DNA of 64,000 nucleotides from Demequina litorisediminis (lineage in GTDB: Bacteria > Actinomycetota > Actinomycetes > Actinomycetales > Demequinaceae). The stretch is taken from positions 1,798,001 through 1,862,000 of the forward strand of contig NZ_BSUN01000001.1 in the NCBI RefSeq assembly GCF_030161615.1. Reading direction: 5' to 3'. The position numbers and the translations under genes were made by a program. Below are positions 1-9,487 of the stretch, one piece after another; the first letter of the stretch is position 1, and the number at the start of each line of letters is the position of its first letter. The notes beneath the pieces were generated by a model. That model had not been told where the DNA came from. It did not search any database and worked only from the letters and a program-made list of their open reading frames with translations.

Positions 1-29
1 GCGCCGCATCCGCCAGCCCTCCCTCCCCC

Positions 30-125
30 ACTTTGAACCGGTGGCGGCGGCGCCACGCCGGTGCGAGTGGCCGATGCGTGGGTTCCGCCGGCGTGTCGGC
101 CTGCCGTCTGGTTCAAACTGTCGGG
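30..125. repeat. Copy 1 of ~96 bp palindrome-ended repeat
   Basis: This element aligns without gaps to 15847-15942 at about 70% identity. Matches are concentrated in blocks: ACTTTGAACC, CGCCACGCC, TGGCCGATGCGT, GGCGTGTCG, TCTGGTTCAAA and GTCGGG. The ends form an inverted repeat (ACTTTGAACC against GGTTCAAAcT). It lies downstream of the leftward secreted-protein gene that stops at 258. Apart from this element I see no gene or signal in positions 1-257. Confidence 0.7.
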
Positions 126-257
126 CGGGGCGGGGTCGAGCAGGTGCGGGTGGACGGGGCTCAGTGGGGCGGGGCCCATACCAAGCGCGGCGCCCACGCC
201 AAGCACGGGGCCCGGGGCGCGCGCCTGCGCTCCCCGGGCCCCGATGGCGGCCCCCGA

Positions 258-1781
258 CTACTGCAGCGTCTTGTAGGTGTAGACGGCCTTGATGGTCTTG
301 GCCTGGGCCGAGGCGTACTCGCCCAGACCGTAGGTGACGTGGACGGTCCGCGAGGTCTCAGGGAGCCTTGAGCGCGCCGAGGGCTTGCGTTCCCTTCTTG
401 GCGAAGGCGCTCTTGGCGGTGCCCATTTCCTTGGTGTCGTATGCCCACAATGTGTCGCCATACAGGTAGCCCCACGTGGTGGTGAGTTTCACCGTGGTGC
501 CACCGAACTTCTGTGCGGCAACGACGTCGGCGGGCACCGTGATCTTGCCCTGGCTGATCAGCGCGAGCGAGTCGTAGTCGTAGGCGTCGTACGCGTCGCA
601 GAAGACGTCGCCGGCAACGCCCCAGTTGCGGTAGCAGGCACCGTCGTAGGAGTAGTCGAAGGCCGTGTACGTCTTCATGACCGCGGAGGCCTTGTACTGA
701 CGCGTCGCCGTCTTCGTGACGAGCTTCTTGGAGCCGACCGTGAGCGACTTGCTGGCGGTCTTGGTGGTGCCCTCGGGCCCCTTGATCGAGACGGTGACGA
801 CGTAGGTCCCCGGCTTGATGCTGCCGTTGTTGCGCCCGCCCCAGGTGAAGGTTCGCTTGGCCGTCGAGGTGAGCTTCCACGACGTCACCGTCTTGCCGCC
901 GTGGGTGATCTTGACGGTGCCCGTCGCGGGAACGGAGCCGCTGACGCTCGATGTGGGCGTGACGGTCGCCTTGACGGAGTCGCGGTAGCCGTCCTTCACC
1001 GGGAACACGGACGTCGCGCTCGCGGCGAGCCTTCACCCCGGTCACGGTCGTGTGGACCACCTTGAGGGTGCGGCCCGCGCTCGACGCCTGAGCGCTGCCG
1101 GCTCCCTTCACGGTCGCTTTGACGGTGCCGGTTCCTGCCTTCAGCGCCGATGCCTTGATGACGGCCTTCGCCGAAGCCACCGTGCCGGTCGCAGGGTTGC
1201 CCTTCGCGGTGACGGGAAGCGAGACCGTGGTGCCTCCGACCGTCGCCTTGACGCTGCCGGTGAAGGCGACCTTGAGGCCGGTCTCGTCCGTAGCGGTGAC
1301 GGTCGCGGTCGAGGTGTTCGGCGACTTCTTGGTCCAGGAGTAGATGGTCGGGGCGGACAGTGCGAGAGCGACCGAGGTGGGCTTGCCCGACCCCACCGTG
1401 AACTCGGTCACGGTGGGGCTGCCCACCTCGGGCGTGACGACGAGGCTCGTAGATTCCCGGCACGTAGGTGTCGAGCGTGGGGACCGTGATCGCGTACTCC
1501 ACCCCGGGTTCCGCGAGGTAGAGCGAGGCGAGGTCGAAGACGCTCTCCTCGGTGCCCGCCTGACGCACGTAGGCCGTGGCGCGCGTCGTGGCATCGGTGG
1601 TGGCGTTGACGGTGATGGTGTCGCGCACGTTGTCGGACGCGGGCAGCGTCAGCGTGCCGCCCTTGCCCAAGGTGATGGTGGTCTCAGGCACGTCCGCGGA
1701 CGCGGTGGTACCGAAGGCTCCGAGCAGGAGCACGGAGGTGATGGCGGCCGCGAGCGTGCGCGCGCCGGTGGACAGATGCAT
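258..1781 (-). CDS. Secreted Ig-like/repeat surface protein
   Basis: Predicted exported protein of about 506 residues. The start at 1781 gives MHLSTGARTLAAAITSVLLL, a signal peptide ending near ASA (about residue 31), with GGGGGA about 7 bases upstream. The rest is Thr/Val/Ser/Lys-rich beta-strand sequence: at least two Ig-like units near residues 35-240 and another with an SVPATGTVKI stretch near 250-330. A C-terminal part is rich in Tyr and Asp, with two Cys (YDGACYRNWG, DVFCDAY) that could form a disulfide. No LPXTG or membrane anchor is visible. Three spurious bases (AGCCT 364-368, AGCCT 1028-1032, AGGCT 1443-1447) break the reading frame and must be skipped. The family is not recognised; a cell-surface or adhesive role is inference from composition. 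Confidence 0.75.
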
Positions 1782-1915
1782 GGTGAATCCCCCAGTCGAA
1801 ATGTTCTGACGGGCGGAGCGTATCGACAGCCACCGACACTTGTCGCGGGAACGTGAGGAACACCGCCGCGGCGCGCGGGACATACCGGTCGATACCGGGA
1901 CGAACCGCGGCGCGA

Positions 1916-3745
1916 CTACCTTCCCGCCTGCTCGCTGAGGTCCAACCAGCGCTCTTCGAGGTCCGAGTTCTCGGCCTCGAGTTCGCCGATCTGCTTGGTG
2001 AGCGCGGCGAGCCCTGCGAAGTCCGACTGGTCGTGCATCACCATCTCGTGGTGAACGCCCTCGGTGAGTTCGCCGATCTTCGCCATGCGGCGCTCGACCG
2101 ACTGCAACTCCTTCTCGAGCGCACGCTGCTCGGATCCGCTCAGTTGGACCGCCCGGGGTGCGGGGGCGGCCGTCGCGGAGGAGGAGCCGCCTCCAAAGGT
2201 GCCCACGCCATCGGCCGCTGCTCGGCGAGTCCTGGTGAGTTCGACGTACTCGTCAACGCCGCCCGGCAGGTGGCGCAGCCCGCCGTCGAGGACGGCGTAC
2301 TGGTCGTCGGTGACACGCTCGAGGAGGTAGCGGTCGTGGCTGACGACTACGAGCGTGCCCGGCCACGAGTCGAGCAGATCCTCCATGGCGGCCAGCACAT
2401 CCGTGTCGAGGTCGTTGGTGGGTTCGTCGAGCACGAGCACGTTCGGCTCGCTCAGCAGCACCAGCAAGAGTTGCAGGCGGCGCCGCTGCCCTCCCGAGAG
2501 GCGCTTGACCTGGGTCTTCAACTGAGCGGAGGTGAAGCCCAGCCGCTCGAGCAACTGAGTGGGGCTCATCTCGGAGCCATCGGCGAGAGCAATCGAGGTG
2601 AACTGCTTGACGACGCCCGAGACGCGTTCCTCCGCGTGCTCGTCGAGGCTCGGCGAGTTGCTGGCTGGCCTGCGCGACGCGGACGGTCATGCCGGTCTTC
2701 ACGCGGCCGCTCGTGGGTTCCTGGTCTCCGGTGATGAGCCGCAGCAGCGTGGACTTGCCTGCCCCGTTCTCGCCGAGCAGCCCCACGCGTTCGCCGGGTC
2801 CGATGTTCCAGTCGATCTCGTGCAGGACCTCGCGCGTGCCGCCTTCGGCGGTGGGGTACGAGACCGAGCAGCGCACCAACTCGACCACGTCCTTGCCGAG
2901 ACGTGCCGTGGCCATGCGGTTGAGCCTGGACGGAGTCGCGGATGGGGGGCACATCCGCGATGAGGGCGTTGGCGGCGTCGATGCGGAACTTGGGCTTGGA
3001 GGTGCGGGCAGGGGCGCCGCGGCGCAGCCATGCGAGGCTCCTTGCGCATGAGGTTCTGGCGCTTGGTTTCGGTGGCGGCGGCGATCCGGTCGCGCTCGAC
3101 CCGCTGGAGCACGTACGCGGCGTATCCGCCCTCGTACATGTCCACGATGCCGTCGTGCACCTCCCAGGTGCGTTCGGTCACCGCATCGAGGAACCAGCGG
3201 TCGTGCGTCACCACGGCGAGCGCGCCACGGCCGCGGGCCCAACGACGATTGAGGTGATCGGCGAGCCACGCCACGCCCTCGACGTCGAGGTGGTTGGTGG
3301 GCTCATCGAGGAAGACCACGTCGTAGTCGCCCGTGAGGACCGCGGCCAGGGCGACACGGCGCTGCTGGCCACCGGAGAGGGTGCCGACCTTGGCGTCGGC
3401 AGGGAGGTCGGGCACCAGCCCCGACATGATGTCGCGGATGCGCGGGTCGGAGGCCCACTCGTGAGTGTCGGCATCGCCCACGATCGCCTCGAGGACGCTC
3501 AGCGACTCGTCGACGTGGTCCGACTGGTCGAGCACCCCCACGCGAGTGCCGCGGGTGGTGGTGACCTGGCCGCTGTGAGGTGCGAGGCGGCCCGCGAGGA
3601 TCGCCATCAGCGATGACTTGCCCGCGCCGTTGGAGCCGACGATGCCGATGCGGTCGCCGTCCTCGAGGCCGACGGTGACGCCGTCGAGGACGGTGCCGGT
3701 GCCGAAATCTAGGCCGATGGACTGCGCGCCGAGGAGATGTGCCAC
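1916..3745 (-). CDS. ABC-F family ATP-binding protein
   Basis: Soluble duplicated ABC ATPase of about 608 residues, the normal size for ABC-F proteins that act on ribosomes (translation factors or antibiotic protection); it has no membrane segments. Domain 1 has Walker A GSNGAGKSS near residue 40, signature LSGGQ and Walker B VVFLDEPTNHLD. Domain 2 has GENGAGKST, signature LSGGQRRRL and VLVLDEPTNDLD. A coiled-coil tail (EKELQSVERRMAKIGEL) closes the protein. The GTG start at 3745 gives VAHLLGAQSIGL, typical for the family. Insertions at 2646-2650, 2923-2927 and 3035-3039 split it into frames; skipping them restores 609 codons exactly. Whether it is an Ettle-like factor or a resistance protein cannot be told. 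Confidence 0.9.
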
Positions 3746-3796
3746 CCGACAAGGGTAGTTGCGGCCGGCCGGGCCGGATGCGCCACACTGGCAGGC

Positions 3797-4183
3797 ATGA
3801 ACATCAGGCAGGCGGCGCTGGGCGCCGCGGGGATCGATGTCGCGGCCATCGGGGTCTTCGCGGCGATCGGCAGGGCAAGCCACGACGAGGGGATCCTGGG
3901 CGAGAACGGCCTGGGCTATCTCACGACGGTGTGGCCGTTCCTCGTGGGCGCTGGCATCGGCTGGCTGCTCGTGCGTGGGTGGACGAGGCCGTGCTCGTGG
4001 CGGCCCACGGGCCTCGTGGTGTGGGCGTCCACGCTGGTGGGCGGCATGCTGTTGCGCGCCGTCACGGGTCAGGGGGTGCAGGTGTCGTTCGTCATCGTTG
4101 CCGGCCTGTTCCTCGCGTTGTTCCTCGTCGGATGGCGCGTGATCTCCGGCGCGGTGGCACGCCGCCGAGGCCTCAAGGGCTGA
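3797..4183 (+). CDS. DUF3054 family membrane protein
   Basis: Small integral membrane protein of 128 residues with four hydrophobic segments (about residues 7-25, 42-60, 72-92, 99-118), matching the size and pattern of DUF3054 proteins of actinobacteria. The ATG at 3797 was chosen because the sequence MNIRQAALGAAGIDVAAI starts cleanly at the first membrane helix; an upstream in-frame ATG would add 20 non-hydrophobic residues. It is divergent from the ABC-F gene with 51 bp between starts. The function of the family is unknown. Confidence 0.75.
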   Translation: MNIRQAALGAAGIDVAAIGVFAAIGRASHDEGILGENGLGYLTTVWPFLVGAGIGWLLVRGWTRPCSWRPTGLVVWASTLVGGMLLRAVTGQGVQVSFVIVAGLFLALFLVGWRVISGAVARRRGLKG

Positions 4184-4217
4184 CGGCGCGCCACCGTAGC
4201 GGCTGGCCTGCCTGACG

Positions 4218-5438
4218 TCACCCGTCGGATTTGGCCGCGGGTGACCAGGTCCAGGGGCGTACGCGGATCACCACGGTTGCGAAGCACAGGGCGCAGATCG
4301 CCGCCACCACGGTCAGGGTGAGCGCGTAGGGCGCTGCGGAGAGGGTGGCCGCCAGCACGGTGGGCAGCAGGAAGCCCGTGTACGACAGGGCGTAGTAGAT
4401 GCCCGTGAGGCCCGCGAGGTCGTCTGCCGTGGCGATGGCCATGACGTGCGTCAGGCCCGCGACCACCGTGATGCCGTAGGCGGCGCCCAGGGTCGCCGCC
4501 ACGCCCATCGCAAGCCAGGGGTCGCCGGCGCGGGCCGCGAGCGCGGCCAACACCATGCCCGCCGTCATGAGGGCCAGCCCCACCGGGAGCGCGCGCCCGC
4601 CGGTGCGCCGGTCCAGCGTGGCAACGAACGGCTGCACGGCCGCGCCAATACCCAGCGTGATGACTGTCAGCACGGTCGCGTAGAGGGTTGACCAGTCGCC
4701 GAGTGCCTTGTCGGCGATCGCGGGCATGACGGCGTACGCCACCCCGGCGGCCGCGAATACCCACGGTGCTGCGGGCAGCACCACGCCCACAAACCTCTTG
4801 TGGCCCGCGGCGGGCACATGGAGGTCGCGCCACCAGGCGCCGGACGCCCGATGCTCGGGGCCCACGGTCTCCGTCGCGCCGATCACGAGGACGGTGGCGA
4901 CGAGGGTGCCCGCGAGGTGCGCGGCATAGGGCCACACCACCGGCGAGCCGCTCCACTGCGCAAGGGCTCCGGAAACGGCGGCACCGGTCGCGAATCCCAA
5001 CGTGAGGGTCAGGGCGCCGCGCCTGGCGCGCGCACCAGCGCCGGCATCGGGGTCGTAGCGCGGCGAAGACAGGCTCCGCGATCCAGGCTCGCACCGACCG
5101 ACATGGCGATGCCCACGCCGATGCCCGCGAAGGCGCGTCCCAGCGCGAGCAGCGCGAGGTGGTGGAGTCCTGCGGCCAAGATCAGCGAGCCGATGGTTCC
5201 TGCCGCCAGTCCCGCCAGCATCAGCGGCTTGCGGCCGAGCCGATCGGACAGCGCCGCGGCGACGAGCAGGCCAGGGACGAGGCCGATGACGTAGAGCCCC
5301 AGCAGCAGGTTCGCCTGCCATGGCGCGTACGGACCGAGGCTCCTCGTAAACGTGGAGCAGGGGAGTGAAGTGATTACCGCCCCACGCCAGCATGAAGACG
5401 GCGGGGGCAACGAGGCGCCAGTCGGCGCGCCCCGTCAT
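4218..5438 (-). CDS. MFS transporter
   Basis: Major facilitator family permease of about 405 residues with roughly 12 hydrophobic segments. The hallmark loop between helices 2 and 3 is present as ALSDRLGRKPLM, and WIAELSSPRYD follows helix 4. Its ATG overlaps the stop of the GntR-type regulator upstream (ATGA), so the two are cotranscribed and the transporter is probably controlled by that regulator; the substrate is not identifiable. Extra bases lie at AGGCT 5337-5341, 5071-5075 and 5085-5089. With these skipped it runs 406 codons without interruption. Confidence 0.85.
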   Translation of the reverse strand: MTGRADWRLVAPAVFMLAWGGNHFTPLLHVYEEPRSVRAMAGEPAAGALRHRPRPWPARRRGAVRSARPQAADAGGTGGRNHRLADLGRRTPPPRAARAGTRLRGHRRGHRHVGRCEPGSRSLSSPRYDPDAGAGARARRGALTLTLGFATGAAVSGALAQWSGSPVVWPYAAHLAGTLVATVLVIGATETVGPEHRASGAWWRDLHVPAAGHKRFVGVVLPAAPWVFAAAGVAYAVMPAIADKALGDWSTLYATVLTVITLGIGAAVQPFVATLDRRTGGRALPVGLALMTAGMVLAALAARAGDPWLAMGVAATLGAAYGITVVAGLTHVMAIATADDLAGLTGIYYALSYTGFLLPTVLAATLSAAPYALTLTVVAAICALCFATVVIRVRPWTWSPAAKSDG

Positions 5439-6110
5439 CGCACGGCGCCGGTAGGGCGGCTGCCTGCGATGTGGGTGTGGACGGAGCCGGCGAAGGCGTC
5501 GCCGTCTCCCGAGCCGATGACGGTGGCCAGGTCGCGGTGCTCCTCCAGGAAGCGGCTCGCGGCCTTGAGGTCTCCCGCGACGGCCATATACGTGACGCGT
5601 GCGAGACGCGGGCCGAGGAGGTCCACCACCTGTTGCACCACCTCGTTGCCGTCGATCGCGATGATCTGGAGGTGGAAGGTCACGCACAGACCCGCGAAGG
5701 CCAGGGCATCCTCGCGGCCGATGGCCTCCTCCTGTTGCGTACAGAGGTCTCCGAGCCGGTCCCCGAGTTCGCGAGCCAGGTCTGGGTCGGCGGTGATGAC
5801 GTCGCCCGCGCGCTGCTCGAGCGAGGCGCGCACGTCGAGGAGGCTCGTCGCGCTCGCGGTCGCTCATGACGCGGACTACGGCGCCCTTCTTGGGCATGAG
5901 GCGCACGAGACCCCAGGTCTGAAGCTGCACCATGGCCTCGCGTGCGGGGGTGCGGCTGACGCCACCCTCATCGGCGAGTGCGGACTCGGTGAGGACGGTG
6001 CCTGCGGGGATGGAGCCGTCCACGATGCCGCGGGCGGCATTCGCGGCGAGGCGCCAGGAGATGGAACGGAGGTCGGAATACTCCCACGGGAGCGCTGCGG
6101 TAGGGGACAT
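5435..6110 (-). CDS. GntR family regulator, FCD type
   Basis: Transcription factor of 224 residues: an N-terminal winged helix (about 10-80, with IPAGTVLTESALADEGGVSRTPAREA and the wing PKKGAVVRVM) and a C-terminal helical FCD ligand-binding domain with the metal/ligand pattern residues in FHLQIIAIDGN and EEHRDLATVI. It lies first in a two-gene set with the MFS transporter. A perfect 9+9 bp palindrome at 6134-6155 sits just upstream, in the gap to the divergent amidotransferase gene, as expected for autoregulation. One extra base is at 5841-5845. A start 37 bases further upstream is possible but would overlap the palindrome. Confidence 0.88.
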
Positions 6111-6133
6111 AGGTCCCAGATTACACCTTGCAT

Positions 6134-6155
6134 GCGTTGATGTATGCATCAACGC
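6134..6155. promoter_or_regulatory. Palindromic operator, probable GntR-family site
   Basis: GCGTTGATG-TATG-CATCAACGC is a perfect inverted repeat with 9 bp arms and a 4 bp spacer. It sits in the 75 bp gap between the divergent GntR/FCD regulator (start 6110) and the amidotransferase (start 6186). FCD-type regulators usually bind short palindromes of this kind in their own promoter. The link to this regulator is inferred from position. Confidence 0.65.
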
Positions 6156-6185
6156 CTGGGTTCGGCACCCGCCTAGACTCGCCGC

Positions 6186-6866
6186 ATGAGATGCGTCGCG
6201 GTGCGTCACGTGAGGTTTGAGGACCTGGGGGTGTGGGAGGCGGAGATCCGCGCGCACGGCTACGAGGTGATCTACCTCGACGCGGGCGTTGACGATCTCG
6301 CCCCTGCGGCGAACGCGGACCTCGCCGTGTTCCTTGGTGGCCCCATCGGCGTGGGCGATCGCTCCACCTATCCCGTCCTCGACGAGGAGATCTCCCTGCT
6401 CCGTGCCCGGCTCGACGCCGGGCTGCCCACCATCGGCGTGTGCCTCGGAGCCCAACTTCTCGCGTCCGCGCTCGGGGCGGAGGTCAGGCCAGGCGCGGTC
6501 GAGATCGGCTGGGGAGCCGTTGACCTCACGCTCGAGGGACGTGCGGGGCCGCTCTCGGTCCTTGCCGATGCGCCGGTGCTGCATTGGCACGGCGACACGT
6601 TCGCTCTGCCCGACGGGGCAACCTTGCTTGCCTCCACGGCGGCGACGCCCCACCAGGCCTTCAGGCGGGGGTCCGCGCTCGCGCTCCAATTCCACGCGGA
6701 GGCGGACGGCGAAGCGATAGAGACCTGGCTCATGGGTCACGCGGTCGAACTCGCTCAGCGCGGCATCGACCCCGTGGCATTGCGGCGCCGCACCGCCGTG
6801 GTGGCCGATGACGCGGCCGTCGCAGGAATCGTGCTCCTGCGGTCCTGGCTACGTGAACTGACCTAG
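6186..6866 (+). CDS. Class I glutamine amidotransferase
   Basis: GATase1-fold protein of 226 residues. The nucleophile Cys86 lies in GVCLGAQ and the catalytic pair His170/Glu172 in LQFHAE, so it is likely active in releasing ammonia from glutamine. It resembles free-standing GMP synthase-like amidotransferases, which are often misnamed GuaA glutaminase subunits; the real guaA is at 14076-15669. It is divergent from the GntR regulator and may share its operator. Its stop shares the CTAG with the stop of the convergent membrane protein gene. The acceptor substrate is unknown. Confidence 0.85.
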   Translation: MRCVAVRHVRFEDLGVWEAEIRAHGYEVIYLDAGVDDLAPAANADLAVFLGGPIGVGDRSTYPVLDEEISLLRARLDAGLPTIGVCLGAQLLASALGAEVRPGAVEIGWGAVDLTLEGRAGPLSVLADAPVLHWHGDTFALPDGATLLASTAATPHQAFRRGSALALQFHAEADGEAIETWLMGHAVELAQRGIDPVALRRRTAVVADDAAVAGIVLLRSWLRELT

Positions 6867-7375
6867 GTGCCCGCGGGCGCCGCGCCCCGCGGTCGCACCA
6901 CGTCCACCACAAGGGCGACCACCGCAAGCGCGCTCACGGCCAGGAGTGCCAAGGGCCACCAGGTGGCCGAGCCGCCCGCGACGCCGAACGCGTCTGCGAC
7001 GTCCATCGAGGCCGAGAAGCCTCCCAGCACCAGGGCACCCGCATTGGCACCGAGCAGCGCGAGGATGACGCGCCGGCCGGCCGCGGCGGAAATCCGGCGC
7101 AAGGACACCAATGTGGCGGCCGCCACGGCACCGAGCGTCGCGAGACCGCCCCACACGGCCAACAGCGCGCCCTCACCCGCGAGGCTCAGGCCCGCCTCCT
7201 CGACGCCCGCGAGGACATCGGCGTACGGCAAGCCTTCGACAGCCGCGACCGGTTCCTTCACCAGCACCACCCAGGCCGTCGCGATCGCCACCAGAGCCAC
7301 CGCGAGCACGCCCAGCCACACTCCCGCGGCGCCACGGGAGCGCGCGGGGGACTGAGATGCGGCGTGCGACGTCAT
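6863..7375 (-). CDS. Small membrane protein, unknown
   Basis: Protein of 170 residues with four hydrophobic segments (about residues 19-40, 65-88, 102-122, 139-160) and short polar termini. No family motif is recognised. Its ATG overlaps the stop of the upstream gene by 4 bp (ATGA), so it ends a leftward set of three unknown genes from 8183. Its stop overlaps the convergent amidotransferase stop by four bases. Confidence 0.65.
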   Translation of the reverse strand: MTSHAASQSPARSRGAAGVWLGVLAVALVAIATAWVVLVKEPVAAVEGLPYADVLAGVEEAGLSLAGEGALLAVWGGLATLGAVAAATLVSLRRISAAAGRRVILALLGANAGALVLGGFSASMDVADAFGVAGGSATWWPLALLAVSALAVVALVVDVVRPRGAAPAGT

Positions 7376-7875
7376 CGACGCGCCACTCTTACGGAAGGCT
7401 CGCGGCGCGCACCCGCTCCGTCGCGCGCGTCGTCGGCGCTCAGGTGACGTTCAGGGTCCCAGGTCTCTGGGGCGCGTACCGTGACGAGCGGCCACAGCGG
7501 GGCGCCGAGCAGAACGCGTGCCGCGGCATCGGCCTTGTTTTGCGCGATCTCGCCGCACAGGTCCTCCAGCAACACCGCGAGGTGGCGGTGGACGTCGAGA
7601 GCGTCGTCCGTCGAGAAGTCCACGTCGACGGTGTACGTGCCGTACCCGGAGGCGCGCAGGAGGTCCTCGCGCTCGATGGTCTCGTCAAAGGGCTCCGACA
7701 GGGGCGCATACATGAAGGGCAGCACCACACCGTGATACTCGGGGCGCAGGAGCGAGGCCGAGTGGGCGTCGAAGACGTCGATGTCCGCGAACTGGCGCTC
7801 GGTGAGCACCGGCACCACCAGGACGTGAGGATCGGTCTTGGCGAGGCTCGAGCGCGGCCGCGAGCGGTGAGCCAT
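7372..7875 (-). CDS. Hypothetical protein, possibly SseB-like
   Basis: Soluble protein of 167 residues from the ATG at 7875, preceded closely by GCGGGG. A TTG at 7896 overlapping the previous stop (TTGA) is an alternative start. It contains HVLVVPVLTERQFADIDVF and a mixed alpha/beta pattern but no motif that settles the family. It is coupled to the membrane protein downstream by a 4 bp overlap and follows the small gene 7893-8183, so the three probably act together. No function is proposed. Confidence 0.6.
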   Translation of the reverse strand: MAHRSRPRSSLAKTDPHVLVVPVLTERQFADIDVFDAHSASLLRPEYHGVVLPFMYAPLSEPFDETIEREDLLRASGYGTYTVDVDFSTDDALDVHRHLAVLLEDLCGEIAQNKADAAARVLLGAPLWPLVTVRAPETWDPERHLSADDARDGAGARREPSVRVARR

Positions 7876-7892
7876 CCCCGCAGTGGAGCACC

Positions 7893-8183
7893 TCAAGCCT
7901 GCTGGGGGCCGAACATGTCGCCGGGCACCAGATCGGACATTGGCGTGAAGCCGTGGTCGCCGTCGTGATCAGCCCCGGGCATCACGAACACGGCGCGCAG
8001 GCGGCGCTTGTGCGCGGCTCTGTCGACGTGGGAGATGACGAACGACCGGAGCGGGTCGGTCAGGGGAGCGCACGTCGCGGAACCGTCGGTCACGGCGCTG
8101 CGCCACCGGCGGTCAAACGCGGTGAGGAAGTCGTCGCTGGGCTCGCGGGTGGCATGGGTGACCCATGCGGAGACGTCGATCAT
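7893..8183 (-). CDS. Hypothetical protein
   Basis: Protein of 96 residues starting MIDVSAWVTHATREPSDDFL, with GGGAG about 9 bases upstream of the ATG. It has the segment TDPLRSFVISHVDRAAHKRRLRA split by strands and turns, and no membrane segment. It opens the leftward three-gene set ending at 6863. It may be distantly related to the next protein in size and acidic composition, but I do not recognise a family. Confidence 0.55.
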   Translation of the reverse strand: MIDVSAWVTHATREPSDDFLTAFDRRWRSAVTDGSATCAPLTDPLRSFVISHVDRAAHKRRLRAVFVMPGADHDGDHGFTPMSDLVPGDMFGPQQA

Positions 8184-8288
8184 TGGTGGAACTCCCAACC
8201 GGCCTTCCGCGAGGGAGGGAGGGCCGTGAAACTCCACTGTAGGCGCCCGGAATGCCCTGATAGTGCCCGTGTGGAGTGGGATAGGTCA

Positions 8289-8339
8289 CAACGATGCAAA
8301 GGGGTGTCGGCAAACGCCGACACCCCTTCTTCATCGTTG
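8289..8339 (-). terminator. Nested hairpin terminator after ackA
   Basis: Outer arms CAACGATG (8289-8296) and CATCGTTG (8332-8339) enclose an inner perfect 13 bp stem, AAGGGGTGTCGGC (8299-8311) with GCCGACACCCCTT (8316-8328), loop of 4. It lies 9 bases past the ackA stop. There is no strong T-run. Confidence 0.75.
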
Positions 8340-8347
8340 CGAGGGCG

Positions 8348-9487
8348 CTACGACACCGCCGCGATGGACTGCAGCGCGATCTCGCGCTCTTCGTTGGTCG
8401 GCACTACCCAGACCTGGACCCGCGAAGCATCGGTGCTGATCAGGGTGGCCTCCTTCTTGCGGCCAGCGTTGCGCTCGGGGTCGACCTCGATGCCGAGGCT
8501 CCTCGAGGCCGGCGAGCGCGCCGGCGCGGACCACGGGGTCGTTCTCGCCCACGCCCGCAGTGAACGTGATCGCGTCGAGGTGGCCGAGCCTGCGCGTAGT
8601 AGTTGCCCACGTAGCCGCGGATGCGGCGGCAGTAGACGTCCATGCCGACCTTCGCCTCGTGGCTGCCGGCCTCGATTGCCGCGTTGACGTCGCGCATGTC
8701 GGAGTAGCCGGTGAGGCCCATCATGCCGGAGTGGCGGTTCAACAGGGTGTCGACCTCATCGGGAGTCATGCCAGCGGTGCGCGCGAGGTGAAGCGTGACG
8801 GCCGGGTCGACGTCGCCCGAGCGGGTGCCCATCACCAGGCCCTCGAGAGGCGTCAACCCCATCGAGGTATCCACCGACAGGCCACCCTTGACGGCGCACG
8901 CGGAGGCGCCATTGCCGAGGTGGAGGACGATGGTGTTGACCTCGTTCGTGGGGCGGCCCATCAGGCGCGCGGTCTCGCGGGAGACGTACGCGTGCGAGGT
9001 GCCGTGGAAGCCGTAGCGGCGCACCCCGTGCTCGGCGGCCACGCGGCGGTCCACCGCGTAGGTGTACGCCTCTTCCGGGAGCGTCGAGTGGAACGCGGTG
9101 TCGAAGATCGCGACGTGGGGCAGGTTCGGGAAGGCCTCGCGAGCGGCGGAGATGCCGGCGAGGTTGGCAGGAATGTGCAGGGGTCCCAACGGTGCCGCCT
9201 GCGCGATCGTGCGCTCGACCGCATCGTCGATGATGGTGGGCGCGGAGAACTCCTCGCCGCCGTGAAGGACGCGGTGGCCGACGACCGTGAGCATGCTGAG
9301 GTTCACGCCGGAATCCGGCTCGGACAGCCTGCGCGATGATCTCGCGAATGGCCTCCGAGTGGTGCGTCACACGCTCCACCAGACCGACGGCAAGCGGCTC
9401 GTCCTGGGTGGTGTCCACCACCTGGTACTTCACCGAACTCGAACCGCAGTTGAGGACCAGCGCGAGCCCCACGTAGTTGACGCTCAT
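8348..9487 (-). CDS. ackA: Acetate kinase
   Basis: Converts acetyl phosphate and ADP to acetate and ATP; the second step of the Pta-AckA overflow/fermentation route. Family marks include [12 protein letters not shown] at the N-terminus, the substrate region [36 protein letters not shown] with the catalytic His/Arg area, HLGNGAS and TRSGDVDPA. Length is 378 residues against about 400 for the family. The ATG overlaps the pta stop (ATGA), so both are translated together. Insertions at 9326-9330, 8587-8591 and 8496-8500 disrupt the frame; with them skipped the tail reads [22 protein letters not shown] as in other AckA proteins. Confidence 0.95.

Noticed and set aside
112-130. GGTTCAAA resembling a tRNA T-loop at 112 and 15930
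   Set aside because: No acceptor stem, D-arm or anticodon arm can be built around it; it is the end of the palindromic repeat.
7893-7900. AGGCT at the junction of the genes 7893-8183 and 7372-7875 as another misread AGCT
   Set aside because: Removing a base would run the first gene into an out-of-frame sequence with no protein-like character; the stop and coupled start fit better as written.
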